From positions 558,001 through 622,000 of the forward strand of contig NZ_SJKA01000004.1 in assembly GCF_004331435.1 (NCBI RefSeq): a stretch of DNA of 64,000 nt. The letters run 5' to 3'. Positions within the stretch are counted from its first letter, which is position 1; the number at the start of each line of letters is the position of its first letter. Below the pieces are notes generated by a model, which had not been told where the DNA came from, did no database searches, and worked only from the letters and a program-made list of their open reading frames with translations. A program made the translations under genes and the position numbers. Positions 7,089 through 14,592 of this stretch are shown piece after piece. Origin of the DNA: Kribbella sindirgiensis. Lineage in GTDB: Bacteria > Actinomycetota > Actinomycetes > Propionibacteriales > Kribbellaceae.

Positions 7089-8375
7089 ATGGCGTACGGG
7101 AGTCCATTCTCGCCTCGCCCTGGTGCCGCGACAGTGGCGCCGCGTGGTCGTGGCACCGAGACGGCCTTGGCACGTCGCTTCGTGACGGACGTCGCACATG
7201 CACAAGTTGAGACGAACGGACTGATGTTCGCGGGATCGCGAGGGATCGGTAAGTCGACTCTGCTGAGAGGCCTGGCCACAGATCTTCGCTCGATGGGGTG
7301 GCGCGTGGCCGAGGTCAGAGTCAGCGAGAGCCTGTCGGCGAACGAAGCTCTGCGGGACAGTCTCGACAGCGCACGGATGCGGGGTGGCGCGCGATTCCGC
7401 GATCCTGTGCGGAACCTTCGCAAATCCGTGAGGGGCGCGAGTCTCTCAGTTGGGCTGCGTGGACCGTCCGCGTCGGTGGACATCGAACGCCCCGACCGCG
7501 GACCCCAGATCGCGAAGCTGGTCGTCGACGCCGGCGAGCAGGCCCGGCGTGCCGCTCGTCCGGCCGTCATCGTCATCGACGACCTGGACCGCTGGTCTCC
7601 GTCCCAGCTGCGACAGCTCTGTGAGGGTCTCAGCGAGTGCTCGCGCGCACGTCACCCCGTGGGCGTCATCGCCGCTGGATCTGCAGCCGCCGACGCTGAC
7701 CTGGCGAAAGCCGATCGCGGGCAGGTCTTCGACGTAGCACGTCTCGACGTGTTAAACCCATCGGAGGCCAGCGCAGTCCTTCGAGACACCGCGGCCACGG
7801 TCGGGGGCAGCTTTGACCAGCGGGCGCACGACACGGTGGTCAACTTCTCTCAAGGCCACCCCCTCCGGCTCCAGCTCGCCGCGCACGAAGCGTGGCGGGC
7901 CGCCCCACACGGCGCACTCCATATCACTGGGCAGGCCGCGCAGGTTGGAGTTGAGCGCGCCCGTGCCAAACTTGACCGGCAAATCCACGGCGCGATCTGG
8001 AACTCCCTGCCGCGGTCCGAGCAGGTCGTTATGCAGACGCTGGCCGACGGTCATCCGACGCAATCGAGGACATCGATCGAAGCGCGCTTGTCCGCAGGTC
8101 CCCGCGTTGCCAATGTCGAGTCCGCAGTCGCTGCGCTGATCCGTAAGAACGTGGTCAAGGAGATCCCTGACGGTCGCATCGCGTTCACCGACCCAGGCAC
8201 CGCCGAATGGGTGCTCCGCAACAGACCACCCGCCGGCTCAGCCAACCATGTACTTCAGGCTTCGCCACCCGCCAAACAGATAGGCTCTGCTCAGTCGGCG
8301 GCGTCAGCGCAGCCGACTCGCCCGGCGACCCTTGGCCGAAGTCAGCACTCGACCAACCCGACCAACGAGCGATAG
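7089..8375 (+). CDS. AAA+ ATPase, Orc1/Cdc6- or STAND-like
   Basis: I choose ATG 7089 because GGGAG at 7077-7081 precedes it; the GTG two codons upstream is less likely. The 428-residue protein has Walker A GSRGIGKST (49-57) and Walker B VIVIDDLDR (160-168). A sensor-like stretch VGVIAAGS follows, then a lid and winged-helix-like C-terminal region (about 285-375: EQVVMQTLADGH, VESAVAALIRKNVVKEI). The last 55 residues are a low-complexity Ser/Ala/Pro tail. This P-loop arrangement is that of archaeal-type ATPases used in DNA replication or as signal-sensing STAND proteins. The next gene starts 11 bp downstream and is probably co-transcribed. Whether it replicates the element or defends the host cannot be told from sequence. 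Confidence 0.75.
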   Translation: MAYGSPFSPRPGAATVAPRGRGTETALARRFVTDVAHAQVETNGLMFAGSRGIGKSTLLRGLATDLRSMGWRVAEVRVSESLSANEALRDSLDSARMRGGARFRDPVRNLRKSVRGASLSVGLRGPSASVDIERPDRGPQIAKLVVDAGEQARRAARPAVIVIDDLDRWSPSQLRQLCEGLSECSRARHPVGVIAAGSAAADADLAKADRGQVFDVARLDVLNPSEASAVLRDTAATVGGSFDQRAHDTVVNFSQGHPLRLQLAAHEAWRAAPHGALHITGQAAQVGVERARAKLDRQIHGAIWNSLPRSEQVVMQTLADGHPTQSRTSIEARLSAGPRVANVESAVAALIRKNVVKEIPDGRIAFTDPGTAEWVLRNRPPAGSANHVLQASPPAKQIGSAQSAASAQPTRPATLGRSQHSTNPTNER

Positions 8376-8386
8376 GTGGACACCTG

Positions 8387-8947
8387 ATGCAGACCCCACC
8401 CACCGAACGTCCGCGGCTGGTCCCGGGCCTCGACATGGAACTCGACGACGCGATCGACACCCCTGCCATGGTCGACAAGATCGCCTCCGACACCCTGCCG
8501 CGCGAGATCTCCAGCACGGTCCACTGCACCGAAGCCCTCGTCACCTACCTCGAGGAACTCCACGGGAACCGCCGGCTCGACCAGTTCCTTACTACGGCCG
8601 AACGCGCACAAGTCGCCCAACTCATCGCCTCGCTGGGCGATAACCCCGCCCGCGCCGACGAATTCTTCTCCAGCTCCTCCGAGCTCGGCTACGAACAACG
8701 CATCCCCTCATCCGGCTGGTACGCCGGGGACCTTGCCGGTTGCCGCGAGATCGCCAAAGCGCACCACAACGACTCGGCGCTTCCCGAATACGCGCGCGAG
8801 TCTCTGACCCTCCTGCTCGCGCTGCACGAATACCTCGACGACCTGCACGGGAACAGCGGCACCCGGGAGATCCTCACTCCGGCCGAACGGGCCCAAGTCG
8901 CCGGTCTCGTCAGCCAGATCCTCGGTCATCCGCCGACCGCCGACTAG
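8387..8947 (+). CDS. Hypothetical protein with internal duplication, 186 aa
   Basis: Starts at ATG 8387 with AGGTGGA 6 nt upstream, 11 bp after the ATPase gene. I do not recognise the family. It carries two similar segments. The first, at about 48-86, contains EALVTYLEELHGNRRLDQF then TTAERAQVAQLIASL. The second, at about 143-183, contains LLLALHEYLDDLHGNSGTRE then TPAERAQVAGLVSQIL. Both are helix-turn-helix-like bundles sharing the LHGN and AERAQVA signatures, so an ancestral ~40-residue unit has duplicated. A segment with EQRIPSSGWYAGDLAG separates them. It is probably a soluble partner of the ATPase. The open frame extends 60 codons upstream inside the ATPase gene, but without a start signal. 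Confidence 0.7.
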   Translation: MQTPPTERPRLVPGLDMELDDAIDTPAMVDKIASDTLPREISSTVHCTEALVTYLEELHGNRRLDQFLTTAERAQVAQLIASLGDNPARADEFFSSSSELGYEQRIPSSGWYAGDLAGCREIAKAHHNDSALPEYARESLTLLLALHEYLDDLHGNSGTREILTPAERAQVAGLVSQILGHPPTAD

Positions 8948-8954
8948 CCGCACT

Positions 8955-8980
8955 GCCACTCTCGCGTCCCCGCGGGTGGC
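8955..8980. terminator. Hairpin between convergent genes
   Basis: GCCAC and GTGGC outer arms with an inner CGCG/CGCG stem around TCCC, located 8 bp past the stop at 8947 in the 193-bp gap between convergent genes. It is a plausible terminator, with no T-run. Confidence 0.4.
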
Positions 8981-9140
8981 ACGAACTCTCGTCCTGCGGA
9001 TTAAAAGGCCGCTCGATGGCGTCAACACTGCGATCTGCAGACGTCAGGAGTGTCGGCGCTCCCCGCTGGACGCCTCCTCCAGCATGAGTTGACCGCAATT
9101 CGCGTCATGGCCCGTGTCACGAGATCACCCAAGCGCTCGG

Positions 9141-9959
9141 CTATGCAGAAAGGCGTGAGATCAATCCCCGCATCCAGTCCGACCTTGAGAGCGCCAGGCC
9201 AGCGCTACTTCGAACTTGCGCAGACAGCTGCGGCTCCGCGGCTGCGGCCTTGCTGAGGGTTCCGGCAACTTTCCGCAAAGCAACGCCAGCCACAGTAATT
9301 ACGTCCTTTCCAGAAGGATCGGGCACCTGCTCGTCCGAACTCTCAGCAACATTCACCGCCTCTGGGATCGTTGCGGAGGTCGCAGACACCCCCACCAGCG
9401 CCGCGCAGTAGCTTTGCACAGCCAGAGCAAGAAGCCTCTGGTCGACTTTGCTTGCTAGATCAACTTCATCGAAAGCGAGTGCGAGTCCGTCTTCTGCATT
9501 CCACGCTCGCAGTCGCGTGATTGGCTCGACTACTTTCTCAATTCTCTGAACGAGCATCCCCGAGCCGCCCTCCGCAGCGATCTTATCGCGGGACCCCTGG
9601 TGATCCAGAACTAGCGCGAGAACCCCCAAGGCGACAAGCATTGACTCCAGGTCTCGCCGATCGTACGGATAGAGCACCTGCGCGATCTCGCCGCGTCCCT
9701 CTGGATCTTCGAAATCGCGATCAGTTACGCACACAAACCTTTCGATTCCCCAGCCGAGCAGGCTTCGCGCCGCTGAAACTGCGTTGACCCGACCGTTGGC
9801 TGGAAAAATCGCCACACTCGGAAGATGGTCTCTCAAGACAAGCTGATCATCAGGGCCTTCAACGATAAGTACTGGATCATCGTTCGCTTGCCGATGTTGC
9901 CGAATGCGGTCCGCAAGATGATCGTACGCTTGCAGCGAGGAAGGGGCCCTAGATCTCAT
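9141..9959 (-). CDS. DUF4435/TOPRIM nuclease, PARIS AriB-like
   Basis: I take ATG 9959 (MRSRAPSSLQAYDHLADR), which overlaps the upstream ATPase gene by 11 bp; a longer frame to 9998 exists. The 272-residue protein has the TOPRIM signature: VLIVEGPDDQLVL with E34 and D37, and FVCVTDRDFED with D80 and D82, as in DUF4435 and OLD-type nucleases. Paired with a preceding SMC-like ATPase, this is the order and size of the PARIS defence system. There AriA cages AriB and phage anti-restriction proteins release it; AriB is reported to cleave tRNA. The assignment rests on motif and gene order; other ATPase-TOPRIM defence pairs are possible. Base composition looks less GC-rich than in the neighbouring genes. 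Confidence 0.65.
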   Translation of the reverse strand: MRSRAPSSLQAYDHLADRIRQHRQANDDPVLIVEGPDDQLVLRDHLPSVAIFPANGRVNAVSAARSLLGWGIERFVCVTDRDFEDPEGRGEIAQVLYPYDRRDLESMLVALGVLALVLDHQGSRDKIAAEGGSGMLVQRIEKVVEPITRLRAWNAEDGLALAFDEVDLASKVDQRLLALAVQSYCAALVGVSATSATIPEAVNVAESSDEQVPDPSGKDVITVAGVALRKVAGTLSKAAAAEPQLSAQVRSSAGLALSRSDWMRGLISRLSA

Positions 9960-11322
9960 CGGGGTCCAAACTGCTGTCGTCTGCCGTGCCATCGCCATGG
10001 AACACGTACGGGCTGTCCGAGAACGCGAGCTCTTCGGTGAGATCCCATTGCCCGTTTATGATAGCCGTCGAATGCGTCGCTAAAACCACTTGCAGATCGG
10101 CGAGTAGCGCCACACGACTGATGTCGTCCAGAAATGCATGTTTCCATGCGGCGTGCATGGAAATCTCAGGCTCGTCAATCAATACCAAGGAATCACGTTC
10201 AGCGGTGAACAGCAGCAAAGTGAACAAAGCGACAAGATGCTGCTCGCCCGAGGACAGACTAGATACGCGCACTCGCTGCCCAGTTGCAAACGACTGAAAC
10301 GTGAGCTGTCCCTTTGTGGCCATCACCGTCCGCTTCCCCGACTGCGCGAGCTTAGTGTCTAGGATCTCACGAAGAGCTTTGATCTTCTCGTTAACCGGCA
10401 ACAGGGGTTTCAGGCGTCGTTCCCAGTCATCAAGGAAGACGTTCAGGATCCGCCGCACAGTCGGCGTCGTCTTCTCCGGGAAACTGAGCGGGGCTTCGCC
10501 GATAGCTAGTCCATTCCGAGCCAAGTCCTCATACCGATCAACGATTTCGTCGTACCGCTGATGCAATGGACCCTCTTTTACTGTGTCGCTCGCCGCCGCC
10601 AGAGCTCGTGCCGCGAAGCTCAAATCTGCACTCTGCGTGGCTAGGACCGAATCCCTTCGAGCATCGTTAACCTGCACTCGGATTTGATCGATGTACCGGC
10701 CAATGCTGGAGGTCGCAACATTCCTGGGAGAGCCACGATAGGCGTCAGGGTCGGCGCCACTAGGATGTCTTGGAAGCGTCATATCCAAGCGCTTCGTATC
10801 GATGAGGATCGGCGCATGTTCGGAAAACATCTTAAGAACCGCTGGACTGCCTCGAAACCGATCGCCTAGCGACACCGACAGCTTCGGATTGTAACGCCTT
10901 CGAACAAAATCGGAACTTATGACGCGATCTCCGCGGACATCAAGAAACCGACCATCCGCCAGGGCGATAATATGATCCGGGAGTTCGGGATCTTCCAATT
11001 CGACGTCTCTGATCTTCGCCGATCTTCCTTCTGCCTTCTTGTTTTTTAAGGCAGTTAATGTCAACTCAGTTTCGTCTTTGTTGACCGCACGAACTATCAG
11101 CAACTGACGCCCATCCGAAAACCCGATCTCCACTTCCCGATATGGAAGCTTGGCGAGCGTCTTGAGATCGGGAGCCAGCGCGGCCCGGAGGAGCGTCAGC
11201 ACATGCGTCTTACCGGTACCGTTCGGTCCCGTCAATATGGTAGGAGTAGATGCGCGGACAGATATCTCGTGACTGAGGTGGCCGAAGAGGCCCTCGACAC
11301 GAACGCTGGTGACTCGACGCAC
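9949..11322 (-). CDS. SMC/ABC-like AAA ATPase, PARIS AriA-like
   Basis: A 457-residue ATPase of the AAA_15/AAA_21 type. Walker A TGPNGTGKTHV is at 31-41, the signature SLSSGEQH and Walker B LVLIDEPEIS are near the C-terminus, and the switch histidine is in VVLATHSTAI. The long insert between the motifs (about 90-330) is predicted helical. This is the architecture of OLD-family and PARIS AriA ATPases, which assemble into scaffolds holding a TOPRIM effector. The effector-like gene follows with an 11-bp overlap, so the two should be made in fixed proportion. Codon use is less GC-rich than in neighbouring genes, suggesting separate acquisition. Confidence 0.7.
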   Translation of the reverse strand: MRRVTSVRVEGLFGHLSHEISVRASTPTILTGPNGTGKTHVLTLLRAALAPDLKTLAKLPYREVEIGFSDGRQLLIVRAVNKDETELTLTALKNKKAEGRSAKIRDVELEDPELPDHIIALADGRFLDVRGDRVISSDFVRRRYNPKLSVSLGDRFRGSPAVLKMFSEHAPILIDTKRLDMTLPRHPSGADPDAYRGSPRNVATSSIGRYIDQIRVQVNDARRDSVLATQSADLSFAARALAAASDTVKEGPLHQRYDEIVDRYEDLARNGLAIGEAPLSFPEKTTPTVRRILNVFLDDWERRLKPLLPVNEKIKALREILDTKLAQSGKRTVMATKGQLTFQSFATGQRVRVSSLSSGEQHLVALFTLLLFTAERDSLVLIDEPEISMHAAWKHAFLDDISRVALLADLQVVLATHSTAIINGQWDLTEELAFSDSPYVFHGDGTADDSSLDPDEI

Positions 11323-11904
11323 CGGAACTCCAATCGTTGAACAACGAGGGTGCGCCCTTCAGGCGGCACCGCCTCGAGTATGACGACCACTCCGAACGTC
11401 GCCGACTTCTGGGTATCGGTCACAGCTCACAAATTGTTACAACTCTAAGAGCTAAATCTCGCGGCCTCGAGCTCACTCGATGCGCCAAGCCAGCTCCGAT
11501 GCCGCCAGTCGGGCACTGCGACGTCCAGCCCGGCACAGGAGTTAGAGGTAGCGCCCAGGCGATCAGCTCCGGAGGGCCGCGCAAGTCCGCTTAATCCCGT
11601 TTTCCGGACGCTATGTCCGCGCCACCGGGCCCCGCCAGCCAATGGGACGACGGAGCGAGTACGCCGTTTGTCAGGCACGTCGCCGAGGCCGAGCAGGTGG
11701 GGCGCTACTTCGACTCCATCGCACTCTTCCTCACGGCGGAGTCAGCAGCCGGGGTGATGACGAGACGACCCGTCCCCTCACCCTGGAGCGGCTGTCATCG
11801 CGGTCTGCTCTGTCCTCGTCAGGCTCAGTTTCATTGACAGAACCATTGACACCCGCGCGGAAGGGAGGCGATGCGGGCGGAACGGTCACTCGGCCTAACC
11901 GCAA
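11323..11904. other. Non-coding stretch upstream of the AriA-like gene
   Basis: About 580 bp between two minus-strand operons. Short open frames on the plus strand have no ribosome site and unconvincing composition. The first ~150 bp should hold the promoter of the AriA/AriB-like operon. Nothing else is recognised. Confidence 0.5.
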
Positions 11905-11918
11905 GCCCGTTCGCGGGC
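11905..11918 (-). terminator. Short hairpin after the TPR operon
   Basis: GCCCG-TTCG-CGGGC, a 5-bp stem closed by a stable TTCG tetraloop, 12 bp past the stop of the last gene in the TIR/TPR operon. No T-run. Confidence 0.4.
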
Positions 11919-11930
11919 AAAGCCGTGCCG

Positions 11931-13514
11931 TCAACGCTGGTCTCGTATCCCGTTGCGGATACGTCTGGCTCGATTTAACAACAGCTTCGCCTTCGACCTC
12001 TCCCCCAGGGTCATGAGCAGAGTGGCCAGGTTGTGTAAGTGAACTGCAGCGGCGGGGTGGTTCGGACCGTACGTCGCCTCATCGATGGCCAGCGCCCGCT
12101 CCAGCAAACCTCGCGCCGCGGCCGCATCCCCAAACTCCCACGTCACCAAGCCCAGATTGCCCAAGATGCTAGCGACGGTGGGGTGATCGGGTCCGAAGGC
12201 GGCTTCTTGGATAGCCAGCGCCCGAGCTAGCAGCACCGGCACCGCCGCTGCATCTCCCAGTTCCCGGAGCACCATCGCTAGGTTGCTCAAACGATTGGCG
12301 ACAGTGGGATGGTCCGGACCATAGATCGCCTCATCGATACCCAACGCACGCTCCAGCAACACCTGCGCCGCCGGCGCGTCCCCCAAGTCCAACAGGACCG
12401 AAGCTAGGTTGCTCAAACAGTTGGCGACAGTGGGATGGTCCGGACCATAGATCGCCTCATCGATACCCAACGCACGCTCCAGCAATACCCGTGCCGCTGG
12501 CGCGTCCCCTAGATCCTTCAGCACCACAGCTAAGTTTGCCAGGCGGTTCGTGACGGCAGGGTGTTCGGGGCCGTAGGTCGACTCGTCGATGGCCAGCGCC
12601 CGCTCCAACAGCGGCCGCGCACCCGCCGCATCACCCAGATCCTGCAGCACCAAAGATAGGCTGCCAAGGCGGTTGGCCACCGTCGGATGGTCAGAGCCGT
12701 AGGTCGCCTCGTCGATCGCCAGCGCCCGCTCCAACAGCACCCGCGCACCCGCCGCATTGCCCAAATCCGTCAGCACCGCTGCCAGGTTGTGGAGTCGCGA
12801 GGCGACAGTGGGATGGTCAGGACCGTAGGTCGCCTCGTCGATCGCCAGCGCCCGCTCCAACAGCACCCGCGCCCCCGCCGCATCGCCCAAATCGATCAGC
12901 ATCAATGCCAGGTTGTTCAGGCTGGTTGCGACGGCCGGGTGGTCGGGGCCATAAGTCGCCTCGACGATGGCCAGCGCCCGCTCCATCAGCAGCCGTGCAC
13001 CTGCCGCATCCCCAAGGTCCAGCAGCACCAGGGCCAGGTTGCTCGAATTGCCTGCGAGAGTGGGGTGGTCGGGGCCGTAGGCCGCCTCACCGATGGCCAG
13101 AGCACGCTCCAGCAAGTCTCGCGCCGCCGCCGCATCACCCAACTCCCGCAGCACCGTTGCCAAGTTGTTCAGGCTGGTAGCGACCTCAGGGCGGTCGGGG
13201 CCATAGGCCGCCTCGCCGATGCGTAGTACGCGCTCGAGTAGAGGCTTGGCCTTTTCGGCCTGACCGTGCTCCGCCAGGTAGGTCGCGGCACGATCTAGAA
13301 GCCAGGACGTGTCATCGGCAACGTCGTCCGCCGGTACATCACCAACCTCGGGGAGACTGGTCGCCGCCAGCATATGGGGTAACAACATCGACCACCGCGG
13401 CCAGCTCGTCGGGGCCTTAATGATGTCAGCCGGCGCATCAGCACGCAGAACCGTCAAAGCGATCACGAGCGGCGAGGGCGACGTGTCGCTTGCGGCCCTT
13501 GATTCTTCCTTCAC
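11931..13514 (-). CDS. Tetratricopeptide repeat protein, 10 kinesin-light-chain-type repeats
   Basis: Starts at GTG 13514, whose GTGA overlaps the stop of the membrane protein gene by 4 bp; an open frame continues upstream but inside that gene. The N-terminal 90 residues match the start of the separate TPR protein at 13966-14592 (LRADAPADIIKAPTSWPRWSMLLPHML, then SWLLDRAATYLAEHGQAEKA). Residues 91-510 are ten 42-residue repeats of the type LLERALAIDEATYGPDHPTV...NLA.VL.DLGDA..A. Such repeats form the sensor domain of NB-ARC/TPR signalling proteins. This copy has no ATPase of its own, so it may be an alternative sensor or decoy for the TIR-NB-ARC protein upstream; that is inference. Confidence 0.85.
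   Translation of the reverse strand: MKEESRAASDTSPSPLVIALTVLRADAPADIIKAPTSWPRWSMLLPHMLAATSLPEVGDVPADDVADDTSWLLDRAATYLAEHGQAEKAKPLLERVLRIGEAAYGPDRPEVATSLNNLATVLRELGDAAAARDLLERALAIGEAAYGPDHPTLAGNSSNLALVLLDLGDAAGARLLMERALAIVEATYGPDHPAVATSLNNLALMLIDLGDAAGARVLLERALAIDEATYGPDHPTVASRLHNLAAVLTDLGNAAGARVLLERALAIDEATYGSDHPTVANRLGSLSLVLQDLGDAAGARPLLERALAIDESTYGPEHPAVTNRLANLAVVLKDLGDAPAARVLLERALGIDEAIYGPDHPTVANCLSNLASVLLDLGDAPAAQVLLERALGIDEAIYGPDHPTVANRLSNLAMVLRELGDAAAVPVLLARALAIQEAAFGPDHPTVASILGNLGLVTWEFGDAAAARGLLERALAIDEATYGPNHPAAAVHLHNLATLLMTLGERSKAKLLLNRARRIRNGIRDQR
11985..13244 (-). repeat. Ten tandem 126-bp coding repeats (TPR units)
   Basis: DNA encoding the ten 42-residue TPR units. Several adjacent units are nearly identical at DNA level; for example, the stretches around 12300-12360 and 12420-12480 share long exact runs. 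This indicates recent copy-number change by recombination. Confidence 0.8.
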
Positions 13515-13969
13515 GTGGCGGCCTTGATCAGTATGACAAGAGTCAACACGACACCATAGAGCGCGACCGCAACATGCAGACCAGTCCACAGCCTGTGCAG
13601 GCGCAGCTTGTGGAGCCGCGGGTACTTCAACCGGTGGAGAGTCCTTGCCTCCGCTAGCAATGCCGAGTGGTCGCCGAGCACGCCGTTGTCGACCAGAATC
13701 CGCGTCAGGGCCCGTGCTTGGATCAGGTGGTAATCGGCGCGTTCGTGGAGCTTTGCGACCGCTGTCGCGCCGTACAATCCGATCAGGACGATCAAGCCGG
13801 ACAGCGATGCTGTGGCGAGCTTCAGATTCTGCTGGACGACGAGACCGCTGATCGCTGAGACGAGTACAAGAATGTAGTTCGTCATCGCGGCGCGCTGGCT
13901 TTCGGACTGCCGCAATTGCTGCCGATGCTCGACCCAATAAGCCAGTTCAATAACAGTCGAGTCGCTCAT
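13511..13969 (-). CDS. Three-helix membrane protein of the TIR/TPR operon
   Basis: I choose ATG 13969, whose ATGA overlaps the TPR gene stop by 4 bp; an ATG four codons upstream is also possible. The 152-residue protein has a short cytosolic head with a charged segment (YWVEHRQQLRQSESQRAAM). Three predicted membrane helices lie at about 30-50 (ILVLVSAISGLVV), 60-82 (SGLIVLIGLYGATAV) and 128-150 (VALYGVVLTLVILI), with a basic helical region between the second and third. Co-translation with a TIR/NB-ARC/TPR set suggests a membrane target, anchor or effector. I do not recognise a named family. Confidence 0.75.
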   Translation of the reverse strand: MSDSTVIELAYWVEHRQQLRQSESQRAAMTNYILVLVSAISGLVVQQNLKLATASLSGLIVLIGLYGATAVAKLHERADYHLIQARALTRILVDNGVLGDHSALLAEARTLHRLKYPRLHKLRLHRLWTGLHVAVALYGVVLTLVILIKAAT

Positions 13970-14592
13970 TGATCCACCCATTCCGCCAGCAGCTGCCGCA
14001 GCGCCAGGCTCTGGCGATGGTCAGAGCCGTACGTCGCCTCGTGAATGGCCAGCGCCCGCTCCAAGAGCCGTCGCGCCCCTGTCACATCCCCCAACTCCCA
14101 CACCACCTCGGCCAGATTGCCCAGGTCGATGGCGACAGCCGGGTGGTCGGACCCGTACGTCGCCTCGTGAATGGCCAGCGCCCGCTCCAATAAAACCCGC
14201 GCGCCGTCCGCATCCCCCAAAATCTTCAGCACCCGGGCCAAATTGCTCAAACCGACACCGACCGTTGGATGGTCGGAGCCGTACGTCGCCTCGTCAATAA
14301 GTAATGCGCGCTCGAGCAGAGGCTTGGCTTCCTCCGCACGACCATGCTCTGCCAAGTAGGTCGCGGCACGATCCAGCAGCCACGACATCTCCTCAGCACC
14401 GCTCCGAGGCAATGGCACATCATCAACCTCAGGAAGACCCGTCACCGCCAGCACATGAGGCAACAACACCGACCACCGCGGCCAACTCAACGGAGTCATG
14501 ATGATCTCAGCCGGCGCATCAGCACGCAGCAGGCGTAAGGCGGATCTGAACTCGCGGGCGGGTGCCTCTGGCGCTGTCAAGATCATCCTCAT
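13966..14592 (-). CDS. Short TPR protein, detached sensor part of a TIR-NB-ARC protein
   Basis: A 208-residue protein starting at ATG 14592, overlapping the TIR-NB-ARC stop by 4 bp (ATGA). A linker region (RLLRADAPAEIIMTPLSWPR WSVLLPHVL) is followed by about three 42-residue TPR units with HEATYGSDHP cores. In full-length NB-ARC/TPR proteins this linker continues directly from the winged-helix region, so here one protein appears split into two by a change of frame at the junction. The split may be natural, restored by coupled translation or frameshifting, or a recent mutation. It is paralogous to the larger TPR protein downstream. Confidence 0.75.
   Translation of the reverse strand: MRMILTAPEAPAREFRSALRLLRADAPAEIIMTPLSWPRWSVLLPHVLAVTGLPEVDDVPLPRSGAEEMSWLLDRAATYLAEHGRAEEAKPLLERALLIDEATYGSDHPTVGVGLSNLARVLKILGDADGARVLLERALAIHEATYGSDHPAVAIDLGNLAEVVWELGDVTGARRLLERALAIHEATYGSDHRQSLALRQLLAEWVDQ

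Noticed and set aside
6697..7185. 162-codon plus-strand frame
   Set aside because: Runs through the second hairpin, the tRNA fragment and the start of the ATPase gene in another frame; it is a by-product of GC-rich sequence.
11613..11837. 74-codon plus-strand frame in the 11.3-11.9 kb gap
   Set aside because: Composition changes midway and there is no ribosome site; treated as non-coding.
11985..13244. Tandem repeats considered as a CRISPR array or minisatellite
   Set aside because: The 126-bp units are in frame and translate to regular TPR motifs without unique spacers.
14589..14592. Frameshift or sequencing error between TIR-NB-ARC and TPR genes
   Set aside because: Not adopted as the primary call because the ATGA overlap is a normal coupling signal and the next two junctions show the same overlap; it remains possible and is stated in the finding.
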